Counted from the first letter of the stretch, positions 10,501-19,052 are shown. The stretch is DNA of 64,000 nt from Marinobacterium rhizophilum DSM 18822 (GCF_000378045.1 NZ_KB899090.1:310001-374000); one strand, 5' to 3'. The notes: generated by a model from the sequence alone, not told the origin. Numbers and translations: made by a program.

Positions 10501-10919
10501 ACCAGATACTGGTCAAAGATATCGGCGATCTTGCCGCACAGCTGGTAGCGTTTGAAGCCGGCCTCATCGGCTTCGAGATACTGGCGCAACAGCAGAAACT
10601 CATCCTGTTCCAGCAACGGCGGCAACAGCTCCATCAGCTTCCAGGTCATGGCCTCCTTGCGATAGGCCGAGCGCTCCGGTACCTCAGGCAACAACGTTGC
10701 AAAACTCTGCCACAGAAAGGTGGCCGGCAGCGGGAACTGAACACCGGCGGCGATACCCAGGCCCGCGGCCATTTCGAGCTTGAGCCACTGGGCCATGCCG
10801 GGACTCTGCACCAGGATGGTTTCATCCTGAAAGGGATCAGGCAGGGGATCGCGCTCAATCAGCAGTACCAGCAGGTCTTTCAGATTGGTCAGCGAATGGG
10901 AATGATAGATCTGCAGCAT
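7563..10919 (-). CDS. recC: Exodeoxyribonuclease V gamma subunit RecC
   Basis: A 1118-residue RecC, the Chi-recognising scaffold of RecBCD that resembles an inactive helicase-nuclease. Recognisable segments are the N-terminal YHSHSLTNLKDLL, the PGMAQWLK motif near residue 40, the QSLGEQRSSQRFMVGPVNFC region, and CLLGMNEGVYPR. It is the first gene of recCBD. The start is supported by AGGACAGG just upstream. Chi specificity cannot be read directly from the sequence. Confidence 0.96.
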   Translation of the reverse strand: MLQIYHSHSLTNLKDLLVLLIERDPLPDPFQDETILVQSPGMAQWLKLEMAAGLGIAAGVQFPLPATFLWQSFATLLPEVPERSAYRKEAMTWKLMELLPPLLEQDEFLLLRQYLEADEAGFKRYQLCGKIADIFDQYLVYRPDWIEAWDRSEPVPAPLGDQAWQPVLWRALVAKTQALGQPRWHRANMQQTFVQALAARTPDGLSSRLFVFGISALPQTFLQALQALGQRIDVHLMILNPCRHYWGDIVDPAYLAKLSRRLFQSGNARQASDSLADGGQGQLFDAQPAGYLESGNPLLASMGKLGRDYLHQLQDMELTGFDFFELPGEQLQAPQTLLEFVQRDILELEDRSVEPPGALDSTYKTLLSPEDRSLQLHSCHSPLRELEVLQDQILALFEADPTLAPRDIIVMMPDVAAYAPHIEAVFGSARYERRIPFAISDRSLQQESPLLQSFLMLLQLPQSRLRVSEVLDLLEVPATLRRFGLDNDGFDQLRAWIEQAGVRWGLDATQRESLALPAFEQNSWRFGLRRMLAGYALMDDTGLWQGQAPYGEIEGLDAVLLGPLADFIDLLEETCTLFRGARPVADWVSEINRLLLACYSPDEEDELALSQVRRVLESLHQELTDAACEAPLSAEILVDYLAQSLGEQRSSQRFMVGPVNFCTLMPMRSIPFRVVCLLGMNEGVYPRTLAPMGFDLIARHPRRGDRSRRDDDRYLFLEALLSARDLLYISFIGRSIVDNRERVPSVLVSELLEYSTQGFAQASDLDLSPEHSARQLRRALVTEHPLTAYSERYFNGDSTQLFSYADQWLPAASSAMGAVEPFCSSPLPPEPVTELELDELLAFYRNPCRYFFQRRLRVSFHEQGVETLDEEPFSLDGLEGYGLKQQILHAQLRAEPLDVLARRLMAQGGLPVGVAGTRLLNRHRTDVAPLAQALQPLLAVPATRHELSLELDGCLLSGWLDAVHDGCLIRYRPAGLKGHDYLRGWILHLVASAGAGLKGCHYLGVDRKAGVMSLRFKPVERGAAIEALNRLLAGYRRGFCEPLPLAPNTAWAWLSNEDKEQALHKARGAFNSGFQVPGEGDDPYIARAWPDFDAISTQLPELSEQLFGEIGHYIEQES

Positions 10920-11076
10920 GTCCTGTCCTTGGGAATCGGTGCCTACACCACGGATGAGTATCCGGTAAAGGCCTTACCGTAGAATGACGGGCGGACGTCA
11001 TCAGATTGTCGCAAGCCGCTGTTCTAATACTGGGCACCTGACCGATGCCCACTCAATGACCGACGGGAGCCTTACC

Positions 11077-11259
11077 ATGAACATTCAGTCCCAGAGCCCG
11101 GCTCAGCCCGCACAGATGCTGCTCACCGCGCCCCAACAGACCCGCATGCAATCACGCCAGCGCCTGCTCAGACGCGCCCGGGATATTCGCCAGCAAGCCA
11201 GCAGCAGCACCGACCTGTGGCTGGCGGCGCAGTATGAGGCTGCGGCGCAGCTGCTGTAG
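11077..11259 (+). CDS. Small hypothetical protein (60 aa)
   Basis: A 60-codon gene, MNIQSQSPAQ..., with GGGAG seven bases before the ATG. The N-terminal third is Gln/Pro/Ala-rich. A basic amphipathic helix (RQRLLRRARDIRQQA) and an alanine-rich C-terminus (DLWLAAQYEAAAQLL) follow. It is divergent from recC and convergent with the next small gene, nine bases away. No family recognised. The helix resembles small regulatory or nucleic-acid-binding peptides, but that is speculation. Confidence 0.5.
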   Translation: MNIQSQSPAQPAQMLLTAPQQTRMQSRQRLLRRARDIRQQASSSTDLWLAAQYEAAAQLL

Positions 11260-11268
11260 TCGCGCAGG

Positions 11269-11508
11269 CTAGCCAGCCGGCTGCCCGTCGGGCGGCTCCT
11301 TGGGCGCCGAGACTGGCAACCTCGGCACGATAGCCGGCTCGAACTGGCCAAACCCCTCCGCCAGTGTCCAGAGCGTCAGCCCCTGCTCGACGCGCACCAC
11401 GCCATCAAAGCGTTGGCGCAGGTAATCCACCGCCTCCTCAAAGGCATCGATGTCACACAGAATGACGCCGCCTCGGCCATTTTCGGTACTGAACAGATAA
11501 CTTTTCAT
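11269..11508 (-). CDS. Small hypothetical protein (79 aa)
   Basis: A 79-residue protein starting MKSYLFSTENGRGG with AGGAG seven bases upstream. The first 55 residues look like a compact alpha/beta fold (strand VILCDI, helix AFEEAVDYLRQRF, strands VVRVEQGLTLWTL). A proline-rich C-terminus follows. No signal peptide or membrane helix. No family recognised. It is divergent from ndh across a 297-bp gap. Confidence 0.55.
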   Translation of the reverse strand: MKSYLFSTENGRGGVILCDIDAFEEAVDYLRQRFDGVVRVEQGLTLWTLAEGFGQFEPAIVPRLPVSAPKEPPDGQPAG

Positions 11509-11805
11509 TGTGCTCTCCTGAGAGCGGAATCATCGCATAAAGCCGCAGTCAGTTTAAGCTCTGCGCTTAACTCATCGCGTGTTTGCGCCACCCCTTTTGG
11601 TTCCCGCGTGCCCCCAGCAAGACCAGAACGTTAGAAAATTACGAAAATAATTTACATGCAGACTTAAGACTTTGTCCGCATGCTGTTATTCTCATCACCA
11701 TTGCGCCACACTCGGTTGCCAATGCCAGCCCCCTGACAGACAGCGCGAAGGCTGCCCCGCGACCGGCACAGGCCAGGATTTCAAAACTGTAGTCTGAGGT
11801 ATGTC
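11509..11805. other. Divergent intergenic region before ndh
   Basis: Promoter-sized region between the small minus-strand gene and ndh. It includes an AT-rich patch around 11632-11665 that could hold the ndh promoter. A 69-codon plus-strand reading frame at 11583-11792 looks spurious. I see no clear operator. Confidence 0.4.
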
Positions 11806-13092
11806 ATGAAAAAGCGAGTCGTCATCATTGGCGGCGGAGCGGGCGGGCTTGAGCTTGCCACCCGCCTGGGCCGTCGTTATGGCCGCAAGGGACTGTCCGT
11901 CACCCTGGTTGATTGCAACCAGACCCATCTATGGAAACCGCTGCTGCATGAAGTCGCCACCGGCTCGCTCGATGCCGGCATCGACGAACTGAGCTACCGC
12001 GCGCAGGCGGCCAATAACCATTTCCGGTTTCGTATCGGCCGCCTGGATGGCCTCGATCGCGCCAGCCGCACCGTGAATCTGGCCGCGGTCACCGATGAGG
12101 AAGGATCTGAAATCCTGCCTCAGCGCTCACTGAATTACGACCTGCTGGTACTGGCCATCGGCAGCGTGACCAATGATTTCGGCACCCCGGGTGCCGCAGA
12201 GCACTGCGTGTTTCTCGACAGCCGCCAGCAGGCCGAACTGTTCCGAAAAAACCTGCTCAATGCTTACCTGAGCACCAGTGCCGATCCCCACCCGCTGAAG
12301 ATTGCCATCGTCGGGGCTGGCGCCACCGGCGTTGAACTCTCTGCCGAACTGTTCAACACCGCGCGGGAACTGACCAGCTACGGCTTCGAGCAGGGCGACG
12401 CCCAGCAGCTTGAAGTCAGCCTGGTGGAAGCCGGGCCCCGCATACTGCCGGCCCTGCCGGAACGCATATCCGGTGCTGCACACCATGAACTGGAAAAGCT
12501 GGGTGTACGGGTACGTGCTTCGACCCCAGTGAAGGAAGTCACCGCCGAGGGTCTGATGACCGCCAATGGCGAATTGATCGAGGCACAACTGATGGTTTGG
12601 GCGGCCGGGATCAAGGCACCCGGCTTAACCCGCGAGCTGGACGGGCTGGAAGTCAATACGCGTAACCAGTTGCTGGTCAATGCTAGCCTGCAGACTACCC
12701 AGGACCCCTGCATCTACGCCCTGGGCGACTGCGCCGCCTGCCCCATGCCGGACGGCAATGGCCTGGTCCCACCCCGAGCCCAGTCCGCTCACCAGATGGC
12801 CTCGCACCTGTATCGCCATATCCGCAAGATTCTGGATGGCCAGCCCATACCCTCGTACCAGTACCGCGACCACGGCTCGCTGGTGTCGCTCAGCCGCTTC
12901 AGCACCGTCGGCAGCCTGATGGGCAACCTGAGCGGCAAGAGCATGATGATCGAAGGGCGCCTGGCCAGACTGGTCTACATCTCGCTGTATCGCATGCACC
13001 AGATGGCGCTCTACGGTATAACCAAAACCATCCTGGTCACCTTGGTTGATCGCATCAACCGGGTCATTCGGCCACGTCTCAAACTACACTGA
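11806..13092 (+). CDS. ndh: Type II NADH:quinone oxidoreductase
   Basis: A 428-residue two-dinucleotide-binding flavoprotein. The FAD-binding [18 protein letters not shown] is near residue 8, the NAD-binding [13 protein letters not shown] near 170, and the second FAD contact [10 protein letters not shown] near 303. The C-terminal region ([16 protein letters not shown]) has the amphipathic membrane-anchoring character of NDH-2. The enzyme passes electrons from NADH to quinone at the inner face of the membrane without pumping protons. The start has a GAGG seven bases upstream. Confidence 0.93.
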   Translation: MKKRVVIIGGGAGGLELATRLGRRYGRKGLSVTLVDCNQTHLWKPLLHEVATGSLDAGIDELSYRAQAANNHFRFRIGRLDGLDRASRTVNLAAVTDEEGSEILPQRSLNYDLLVLAIGSVTNDFGTPGAAEHCVFLDSRQQAELFRKNLLNAYLSTSADPHPLKIAIVGAGATGVELSAELFNTARELTSYGFEQGDAQQLEVSLVEAGPRILPALPERISGAAHHELEKLGVRVRASTPVKEVTAEGLMTANGELIEAQLMVWAAGIKAPGLTRELDGLEVNTRNQLLVNASLQTTQDPCIYALGDCAACPMPDGNGLVPPRAQSAHQMASHLYRHIRKILDGQPIPSYQYRDHGSLVSLSRFSTVGSLMGNLSGKSMMIEGRLARLVYISLYRMHQMALYGITKTILVTLVDRINRVIRPRLKLH

Positions 13093-13100
13093 CGCCGCCA

Positions 13101-13126
13101 CGAACAGGGCCGCCCGGCTCTGTTCG
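13101..13126 (+). terminator. Strong hairpin after ndh
   Basis: Near-perfect inverted repeat CGAACAGGGCCG / CGGCTCTGTTCG (one G-U) starting nine bases after the ndh stop. There is no T-tract, so termination efficiency is uncertain; mRNA 3'-end protection is an alternative. Confidence 0.55.
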
Positions 13127-13286
13127 CCCTCGCACCACTGCCAGGTTGCGACAACAGTGTCGCAGCGGGCGCGCTGTGGGCCTTGCGCCGCGCACATGCA
13201 ATTGCGCCAGTGCGGCGCTTGTGCGAGTATCAAAGCCAAACTCACTCGTTTGATCCAACACGGACAAGGATTTCGGAGTTCAACCT

Positions 13287-15572
13287 ATGCTCCACTCCCT
13301 CTCGACGCTGACGTCGCTGGTACAGGACATATCCCGCGCCGAAAACGCGGTCGCGGCCATGCGCCAGATCGTCGTCAAGCTCGCTGAACTTTTTTCAGTA
13401 CCCGTCTGCAGCCTTTATTTAAAGTCATCCTCTGAACAGCGCCTGGTACTGGCCGCGACGGCGGGTCTCGCGGATGTTGCCGTCGGCAAGGTCAGCCTGG
13501 CGCTGAATGAAGGCCTGGTTGGCAAGATTGGCCGCACTCTGCACCCGCTGAACCTTGCTGATGCGCCAACCCACGACAAGTTTGTGCTCATCCCCGAAAC
13601 GCACGAATCCCCCTACCACCAGTTTATGGGGGTGCCGCTGATTCACCTGCGAGAACTGATCGGCGTTCTGGTTATTCAGGGCACGGAACAGCAGCGCTTC
13701 AGCCAGGATGCCGAGGCCTTCATGGTCACCATCGCCAGCCAGCTGGCCGGCACCCTGCAGTCAATACAGCGTTCCGGCGCCTGGCTGCCACAACAGTACA
13801 CAACACCGGATATCGACCGTTACAGCGGCGTCAAGAGTGCACCGGGAATTGGCTGCGGCCGGCTGGAAGTGCTGCACCTGAATCTCAGCCTGCAGGATAT
13901 CACCCAGCAGCGCAGCACCAGCATCGATGCCGAGCTGACGCGCTTTGATGCAGCCGTGGCAAGGCTGAAGGACGAGTTGAGTCTCGGGGCTTCGCGCCTG
14001 GGCGACAACCTGCCGTCCGACGTCGCCAACCTGTTTTCCGTCTATCTGATGATGCTGCAAAGCCCGGAGCTGCTTGAACGTACGCAGCAACACATCCAGC
14101 AGGGTTTCAAAGCCACCTGGGCACTGCGTGAAACGGTCAACGAACTGGCCGGCGTCTTTGACCAGGCGCAGGATCCGTACCTGCGTGCCAGGGGCGAGGA
14201 CATTCGCAATATCGGCAACCGCCTGCTGCGCCACATGCTCAGCAAAAACCCGCTGGATACCGCCAGCGAACAGCGCGAGCTGGTTCTGGCCAGCGACCTG
14301 ATCAGCATTGCCGACCTGTCGATTTACCGCCCCGAGCAAATCAAGGGCATCATTTGCACTGCGGGTTCGGCGCTGTCCCATACCGGCATTGTCGCCAATG
14401 CCCTGGGCATCCCGGCGGTCATGGGGGTCTCCAGCCTTGACCTGAAGAAATTCGACGGCGAGGAGGTCATTATCGACGGATACCGCGGTGAGTGCATCCT
14501 GCATCCGTCTCCCACGCTGCTGCACGAATACCGCCGCCTGCAACATGCCGATGCCCAGTTCATCGACCGGCTGGCCTGCCTGCACGACCTTCCAGCCGAG
14601 ACAAAGGACGGCGTACGCGTCCAGTTGCTGACCAATACCGGCCTGCTGGCCGACGTGACGCCCGGCCGAAAACACGGCGCCGAAGGCGTTGGGCTTTATC
14701 GTTCCGAAATTCCCTTCATGCTGCACGACAGCTTCCCGACGGAAGACGAGCAGTATGAGATCTATCGCCAGGTGCTGGAAGCCTACGCGCCACTGCCGGT
14801 GTCCATGCGCACCCTGGATATCGGCGGCGACAAGCAACTCCCCTACTTCGAAATTCGCGAAGACAACCCCTTCCTCGGCTGGCGCGGTATTCGTTTCACC
14901 CTCGACAACACCTCGCTGCTGGTCACGCAGCTGCGCGCCATGCTGCGCGCCAATGTGAACAATGACAACCTGCGCCTGCTGGTGCCCATGGTCAGCCGCA
15001 TCGACGAGCTGGAAACCTTCGTGCGTATCGTCGATGACACCCTGGAAGAGTTGCAGTCCGAGGGCGAGGTCGTCGTGCGCCCACCCATCGGCATGATGGT
15101 GGAGGTGCCGTCCGCCGTGCTGCTGCTGCCGCGCATGCTGAAATACGTTGATTACGTTTCCATCGGCTCAAACGACCTGACCCAGTACCTGCTGGCGGTG
15201 GATCGCAACAATCCCAAGGTGTCGGCACTGTTCGACAACCTTAATCCGGCCATGCTTGTGGCACTGGAACAGATCGTCGCCCATACCCAGGCTGCCAATA
15301 TTCCGCTTTCCCTCTGCGGCGAAATGGCCTCGGATCCCGCGGCAGTGCTGTTGCTGCTGGGCATGGGGCTGCGCACGCTGAGTCTGAGCGCCCATAGCAT
15401 TCCCAAAATCAAGTGGCTGATCCGCTCGGTGAACTTTACCGATGCACAGGAACTGCTGCGCAAGGCGCAAACCCTTGGCAACGAAGTTGAGATACGCGCC
15501 CTGATGAGTGAAGAACTCAAGCGTCTGGGGCTCAAAAACCTCAGCGGCCCCGAACCCGCGGTCGTCGCCTGA
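13287..15572 (+). CDS. ptsP: PEP-protein phosphotransferase of the nitrogen PTS (EINtr)
   Basis: A 761-residue protein with an N-terminal GAF domain (about 1-165). Enzyme I domains follow: the phosphohistidine region AGSALSHTGIVANALGIPAVMG with catalytic His at about 365, and the PEP-binding barrel with RTLDIGGDKQLPYF, GMMVEVPSAVLLL and SLCGEMASDP. PtsP takes phosphate from PEP and hands it to NPr and EIIANtr, a regulatory chain responding to nitrogen and potassium status. The start follows a GGAG. The rppH gene that often precedes ptsP is not adjacent here. Confidence 0.95.
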   Translation: MLHSLSTLTSLVQDISRAENAVAAMRQIVVKLAELFSVPVCSLYLKSSSEQRLVLAATAGLADVAVGKVSLALNEGLVGKIGRTLHPLNLADAPTHDKFVLIPETHESPYHQFMGVPLIHLRELIGVLVIQGTEQQRFSQDAEAFMVTIASQLAGTLQSIQRSGAWLPQQYTTPDIDRYSGVKSAPGIGCGRLEVLHLNLSLQDITQQRSTSIDAELTRFDAAVARLKDELSLGASRLGDNLPSDVANLFSVYLMMLQSPELLERTQQHIQQGFKATWALRETVNELAGVFDQAQDPYLRARGEDIRNIGNRLLRHMLSKNPLDTASEQRELVLASDLISIADLSIYRPEQIKGIICTAGSALSHTGIVANALGIPAVMGVSSLDLKKFDGEEVIIDGYRGECILHPSPTLLHEYRRLQHADAQFIDRLACLHDLPAETKDGVRVQLLTNTGLLADVTPGRKHGAEGVGLYRSEIPFMLHDSFPTEDEQYEIYRQVLEAYAPLPVSMRTLDIGGDKQLPYFEIREDNPFLGWRGIRFTLDNTSLLVTQLRAMLRANVNNDNLRLLVPMVSRIDELETFVRIVDDTLEELQSEGEVVVRPPIGMMVEVPSAVLLLPRMLKYVDYVSIGSNDLTQYLLAVDRNNPKVSALFDNLNPAMLVALEQIVAHTQAANIPLSLCGEMASDPAAVLLLLGMGLRTLSLSAHSIPKIKWLIRSVNFTDAQELLRKAQTLGNEVEIRALMSEELKRLGLKNLSGPEPAVVA

Positions 15573-15690
15573 CGTCCACCGGCATGACTTATCACCAATA
15601 ACTATCGGGCCCGAAAGTATTATTGCTGTACATGGGCCCGAATAGTGCACAGAATCTCATCGACTTCATACCCGTTCAGGTTACGGATCG

Positions 15691-17679
15691 ATGCAGACAC
15701 TCACCGAAAATCAGATTCTCGAGCGCATTCAAAACCGCACCCCGTTCAATGCCCGGCTGCGCGACGGCTCACTGCACATTCGGGTGGATGAATACCTGCC
15801 CATCGTCTGCACCGCACTGCACGCCGGCAGTCGACTGCACAGCGACAGCATTCAGCGCCTGATAGTGGATGACAAGACCCGTCTGCAGCTGGAGGATCGC
15901 GGCAGCGACTGGCTGATCGAGCTGATGCCCATTGCTCTGTGCGCCCAGGATTCACGCATTGATTACGACCTGAGCCTGCCGGTGAACCGCTGCGTGCGCA
16001 ACGAAATCAACGGCACCGCGCTGTGGCACAAACCGGTGACCAAGACCATGCGCCACCGTGGACAGGAACGTCACCAGCGCATCTACCGCATTCTCGACGC
16101 CCTGCTCTGGGCGATCGAGGAAGATCACAGCCATGCCGTGCTGTTCGATGTGCACAGCTGTCCGTTTGAAGAAATGAAGGATGGCCACAGCAAGATTCAC
16201 ATCGCCACCGAAGACGTCGACAGCGAGCAGTGGAACCCGCTGCTCAAACGCCTGCAAAACCGGCTTGGCGAAATTGAGCTGCCGAATCTGCACAATCGCG
16301 TCACTGTGGGCGAGCGCAATCACGGGGGAGGCTATACCGCGAGCCACGTTGCCGAGCACCACAGCGACACCCTGACCATTCCGTTCGAGATTCAGAAAGT
16401 ATTCCTGGATCTGGACAGCGGAGCCCCTTTTCCGCTGGTTATAGATGCATTGCGCCACGGCTTGCATGAAGCACTGCTCGAAACCACGGCGGATGCCAGC
16501 CGCACGCTGCCGGGACCGTCGCTGCACCGCAACGACTTGATGCCCACCGAACTTCCCCCCGAGGTGCTGCTGGTTGATCGTGAACTGAAGAAGCTCGCGC
16601 GCGGCCTCGAAACGCTGCTCTACATCAACCCCATCAACATGCCCGTCGAACAGCGTCGTTTTTTCAAGCACCAGGGACGCCAGGCCCCCAACTTCCGTTA
16701 TCGCCAGCTCAAGATTGACCCCTATGCACATCGCGAAAAGCTCTACCGCCTGCCGGTCGATGCCATTCGCGAACCGGCCCTGCGCCAGCTTTACCGCCAG
16801 GTCATTGATGCCCTGGCCGAGCGCATCGACATGCTGGTGAGCATCGGTACCGACAGTTTTCTGTACAACTCGTTGCGCTACTACGGAGAGCCCACGCCCG
16901 GCGAGCTCGCCAATGCACGCTTTTTGCTGCACGCCGCCAACCGTGCCGAAGAACAGAACGGCGACCAGCTGAGTTCCAGGGAAATGATTCCGCAGTTCCA
17001 GCAGATGGCCAAGGACTGGGGGCTCAAGTGCAAGGTCGAGCTGTCGGACCGGCTGATCGCCGCCGCCATGGTGAATAATGGCCGCAAGGCCCTGCTGGTG
17101 CGTCGCTCGGCAAAAGTCAGTCAGGTGGAGCTGCGGGCATTGGCGCATCACGAGCTGGGGGTCCACATGACCACCTCGCTCAATGCCAGGCAGCAGCCGC
17201 TGGAGGTCTTTTCCCTGGGGCTGCCCAATAACACCCATACCCAGGAAGGGCTGGCGATCTACAGCGAATACCGCTCCGGCAACCTTACCCTCAAGCGCCT
17301 CAAGAGTCTGGCGCTGCGGGTCATCGCGGTGGACCTGATGATTCGCTATGGTGATTTCTGCCGCACCTGGCGCACGATCGTCGAAGACTACGGTACCGAA
17401 CCGGAGGAAGCCTTCCGCGTCTGTACCCGGGTTCACCGCGGCGGTGGCTTTACCAAGGATCATCTTTACCTGAGCGGCTTTCGCGATGCCTACCAACTGC
17501 ACAAGACCCGGGACATCACCGGGCTCTTTATCGGCAAAACGAGCTTTGAGTTTCTTGACCTGATCGACGACCTGCTGGCCCGCGGCTTGCTGACGGCACC
17601 GACCTACCTGCCGGTGTGCCTCAACGACCCCGGCACCTCGGCGCCCGAGCTGGACTACCTGGTATCCTGCATCCGCTAA
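15691..17679 (+). CDS. Fusion: N-formylglutamate-amidohydrolase-like domain + QEGLA/DUF1704 metallopeptidase-like domain
   Basis: A 662-residue two-part protein. Residues about 30-270 resemble the N-formylglutamate amidohydrolase family (LFDVHSCP, NRVTVGERNHGGGYTASHV, HHSDTLTIPFEIQK). Residues about 290-662 are the DUF1704 family, annotated in databases as flavohemoglobin expression-modulating QEGLA motif protein. HHELGVH (486-492) gives an HExxxH motif and QEGLA (518-522) a downstream Glu. DUF1704 is related to the eukaryotic KIAA0895/MATCAP tyrosine carboxypeptidases, which use HExxxH and a later Glu to bind zinc. The substrate is unknown. Its stop codon overlaps a MITE-like element. It follows ptsP by 118 bp and may share its transcript. 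Confidence 0.8.
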   Translation: MQTLTENQILERIQNRTPFNARLRDGSLHIRVDEYLPIVCTALHAGSRLHSDSIQRLIVDDKTRLQLEDRGSDWLIELMPIALCAQDSRIDYDLSLPVNRCVRNEINGTALWHKPVTKTMRHRGQERHQRIYRILDALLWAIEEDHSHAVLFDVHSCPFEEMKDGHSKIHIATEDVDSEQWNPLLKRLQNRLGEIELPNLHNRVTVGERNHGGGYTASHVAEHHSDTLTIPFEIQKVFLDLDSGAPFPLVIDALRHGLHEALLETTADASRTLPGPSLHRNDLMPTELPPEVLLVDRELKKLARGLETLLYINPINMPVEQRRFFKHQGRQAPNFRYRQLKIDPYAHREKLYRLPVDAIREPALRQLYRQVIDALAERIDMLVSIGTDSFLYNSLRYYGEPTPGELANARFLLHAANRAEEQNGDQLSSREMIPQFQQMAKDWGLKCKVELSDRLIAAAMVNNGRKALLVRRSAKVSQVELRALAHHELGVHMTTSLNARQQPLEVFSLGLPNNTHTQEGLAIYSEYRSGNLTLKRLKSLALRVIAVDLMIRYGDFCRTWRTIVEDYGTEPEEAFRVCTRVHRGGGFTKDHLYLSGFRDAYQLHKTRDITGLFIGKTSFEFLDLIDDLLARGLLTAPTYLPVCLNDPGTSAPELDYLVSCIR

Positions 17680-17844
17680 CAGCCTGTCGGGCTTGGCCGA
17701 TCGTAGCGAGGGAAAGACCGAATTGCGGCAGTTTTTGAGCTCTTTTGAGGCGAATAGTTGTTCTATTTAACAAGAAAGAGCACACAAAATGACCAAGTTC
17801 GGCTTTTTCACAGTAGATCAGTGGTAAGTCCGACAGGCTGCTAG
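17676..17844. mobile_element. MITE-like element 1 with 19-bp terminal inverted repeats
   Basis: The left end CTAACAGCCTGTCGGGCTT and right end AAGTCCGACAGGCTGCTAG are inverted copies matching at 17 of 19 positions. The core contains GGCGAATAGTTGTTCTATTTAAC-like sequence shared with element 3. No reading frame fits a transposase. TA lies just inside each end (CTAA/CTAG), compatible with a TA target duplication. The left TA is part of the preceding gene's TAA stop. Confidence 0.7.
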
Positions 17845-17870
17845 CCCCCAGACGAAAAACAGGCAGCTGA

Positions 17871-18197
17871 TCAGGCTGACCACTGCGGGCCGTAAAGAAT
17901 AAGCGCAGCCCCGGCCAGGCAAAGGCCCGCCCCCAGCAGATCGGTCAGCTGTGGCGGGCTTCGCTCCACCCAGGCCAGCCAGCCCAGCGACGCCACGATA
18001 TAAACGCCACCGTACGCCGCATAGGCTCGCCCGGCATATGCGGCTTCGACCCGGGTCAGGATCAATGCAAACAGCAGCAGCGAGAGCACGCCGGGCAGTA
18101 TCCATATTGCACTGCGCCCCAGACGCAGCCAGAGCCAAAAAGCGTAGCAGCCGGCAATTTCACAGAACGCGGCGAACAGAAACCACAGCGCGCTCAC
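17871..18197 (-). CDS. ynfA: YnfA/UPF0060 small membrane protein
   Basis: A 108-residue protein with four hydrophobic helices and the family signatures [15 protein letters not shown] near the N-terminus and [19 protein letters not shown] in the middle. UPF0060/YnfA proteins are inner-membrane members of the small drug/metabolite exporter group. Length is typical. The gene starts nine bases after the amidotransferase-like gene and probably shares its transcript. Confidence 0.92.
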   Translation of the reverse strand: MSALWFLFAAFCEIAGCYAFWLWLRLGRSAIWILPGVLSLLLFALILTRVEAAYAGRAYAAYGGVYIVASLGWLAWVERSPPQLTDLLGAGLCLAGAALILYGPQWSA

Positions 18198-18206
18198 GCG
18201 CGTACG

Positions 18207-18950
18207 TCAGTCACGCAACTGACTCCAGAGCTTGATCGGCGCACAGCGATCCAGCACCTCGCCACCCTTGATCGCCACGACCTCGCCAGGCTCCAGCCCC
18301 TCCCAGCCGGCGCTATCCAGCGCCCGGCCGGACACCCTGACCGCACCCTCGCCCTGCGCCAAGAACAGGCCGGGCCGAGTAGGCTCATCAAGCTGCTGGT
18401 GCCCGTGCACAAACAGCAGCTCGCTGTCAGCATAAATAAAATTGGCCAGGCCCAGCGGGCGCATGCGGGCAGCAAAGTCCGACACCACCGCCAGACGAAC
18501 CTCGGGAAGTGGCTTGTCGTCCTGCCACAGTGCGCGCATGCGGGACATAAGGACACAGAACGCCCGTTCGGCCGCCGTATCGCCAATCGGCGTATACACA
18601 CCGGTGGGATAAGCGCGCGAATCTTCCAGCCCCTGCAGGTCGCCCTGCATGGCAAACAGGTGCACGCATCCCATCAACTCGCGGGCAAAGGGCTGACAGT
18701 TTGCCAGGGCGGCGGGCGGATCCCGTGCTTCGCCCTTGTGCGACAGCAGCAACGCGCTGACACCGCCAGACTGATCGACAAAACCGGCTACGTGCCCGCG
18801 TGCTGCGGGGTCACGTGTGAGTTGGGCATCAGCGCCGTCATAACACCCCAGACCCCAACTGCCCGCAGTGCCTGGCGACACCGCTGCAAGATCAGCAAGA
18901 CACTGGTGTAACGGAGCTTCAACGCCAGAATAGGCAAACAAAAGCGACAC
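18207..18950 (-). CDS. Class II glutamine-amidotransferase-like protein lacking Cys2
   Basis: A 247-residue protein with the YafJ-like Ntn-hydrolase layout: WGLGCYDG, then ALANCQPFARELMG, and MQGDLQG where active members have HNGDL. Active class II amidotransferases start Met-Cys and use the exposed Cys as nucleophile. Here the only plausible start (GTG at 18950 with GGGAGG eight bases upstream, an in-frame stop just above) gives Met-Ser. The usual H-V-R segment is also altered (LLLSHKGEA). The protein may be a Ser-nucleophile Ntn hydrolase or an inactive relative. ynfA lies immediately downstream. Confidence 0.75.
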   Translation of the reverse strand: MSLLFAYSGVEAPLHQCLADLAAVSPGTAGSWGLGCYDGADAQLTRDPAARGHVAGFVDQSGGVSALLLSHKGEARDPPAALANCQPFARELMGCVHLFAMQGDLQGLEDSRAYPTGVYTPIGDTAAERAFCVLMSRMRALWQDDKPLPEVRLAVVSDFAARMRPLGLANFIYADSELLFVHGHQQLDEPTRPGLFLAQGEGAVRVSGRALDSAGWEGLEPGEVVAIKGGEVLDRCAPIKLWSQLRD

Positions 18951-18995
18951 GCCTGCAACCTCCCTTTGAATGATCTAATCCACTGTGCAGCGGCC

Positions 18996-19052
18996 CAGCA
19001 GCCTGTCGGGCTTTTCCGCAGTAGATCTGTGGTAAGTCCGACAGGCTGCTAG
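18996..19052. mobile_element. MITE-like element 2, short internally deleted copy
   Basis: A 57-bp palindromic unit: CAGCAGCCTGTCGGGCTTTT, then CCGCAGTAGATCTGTGG, then TAAGTCCGACAGGCTGCTAG. Its ends match those of element 1, and its right half matches the last 45 bases of element 1 closely, so it reads as an internally deleted copy. It ends in CTAG, shared with element 3. Confidence 0.65.

Noticed and set aside
11583-11792. 69-codon plus-strand frame before ndh
   Set aside because: No ribosome-binding site or recognisable fold; lies in a promoter region.
15952-17502. 516-codon minus-strand frame opposite the QEGLA fusion gene
   Set aside because: Antisense shadow; the plus-strand protein has clear family motifs and this frame has none.
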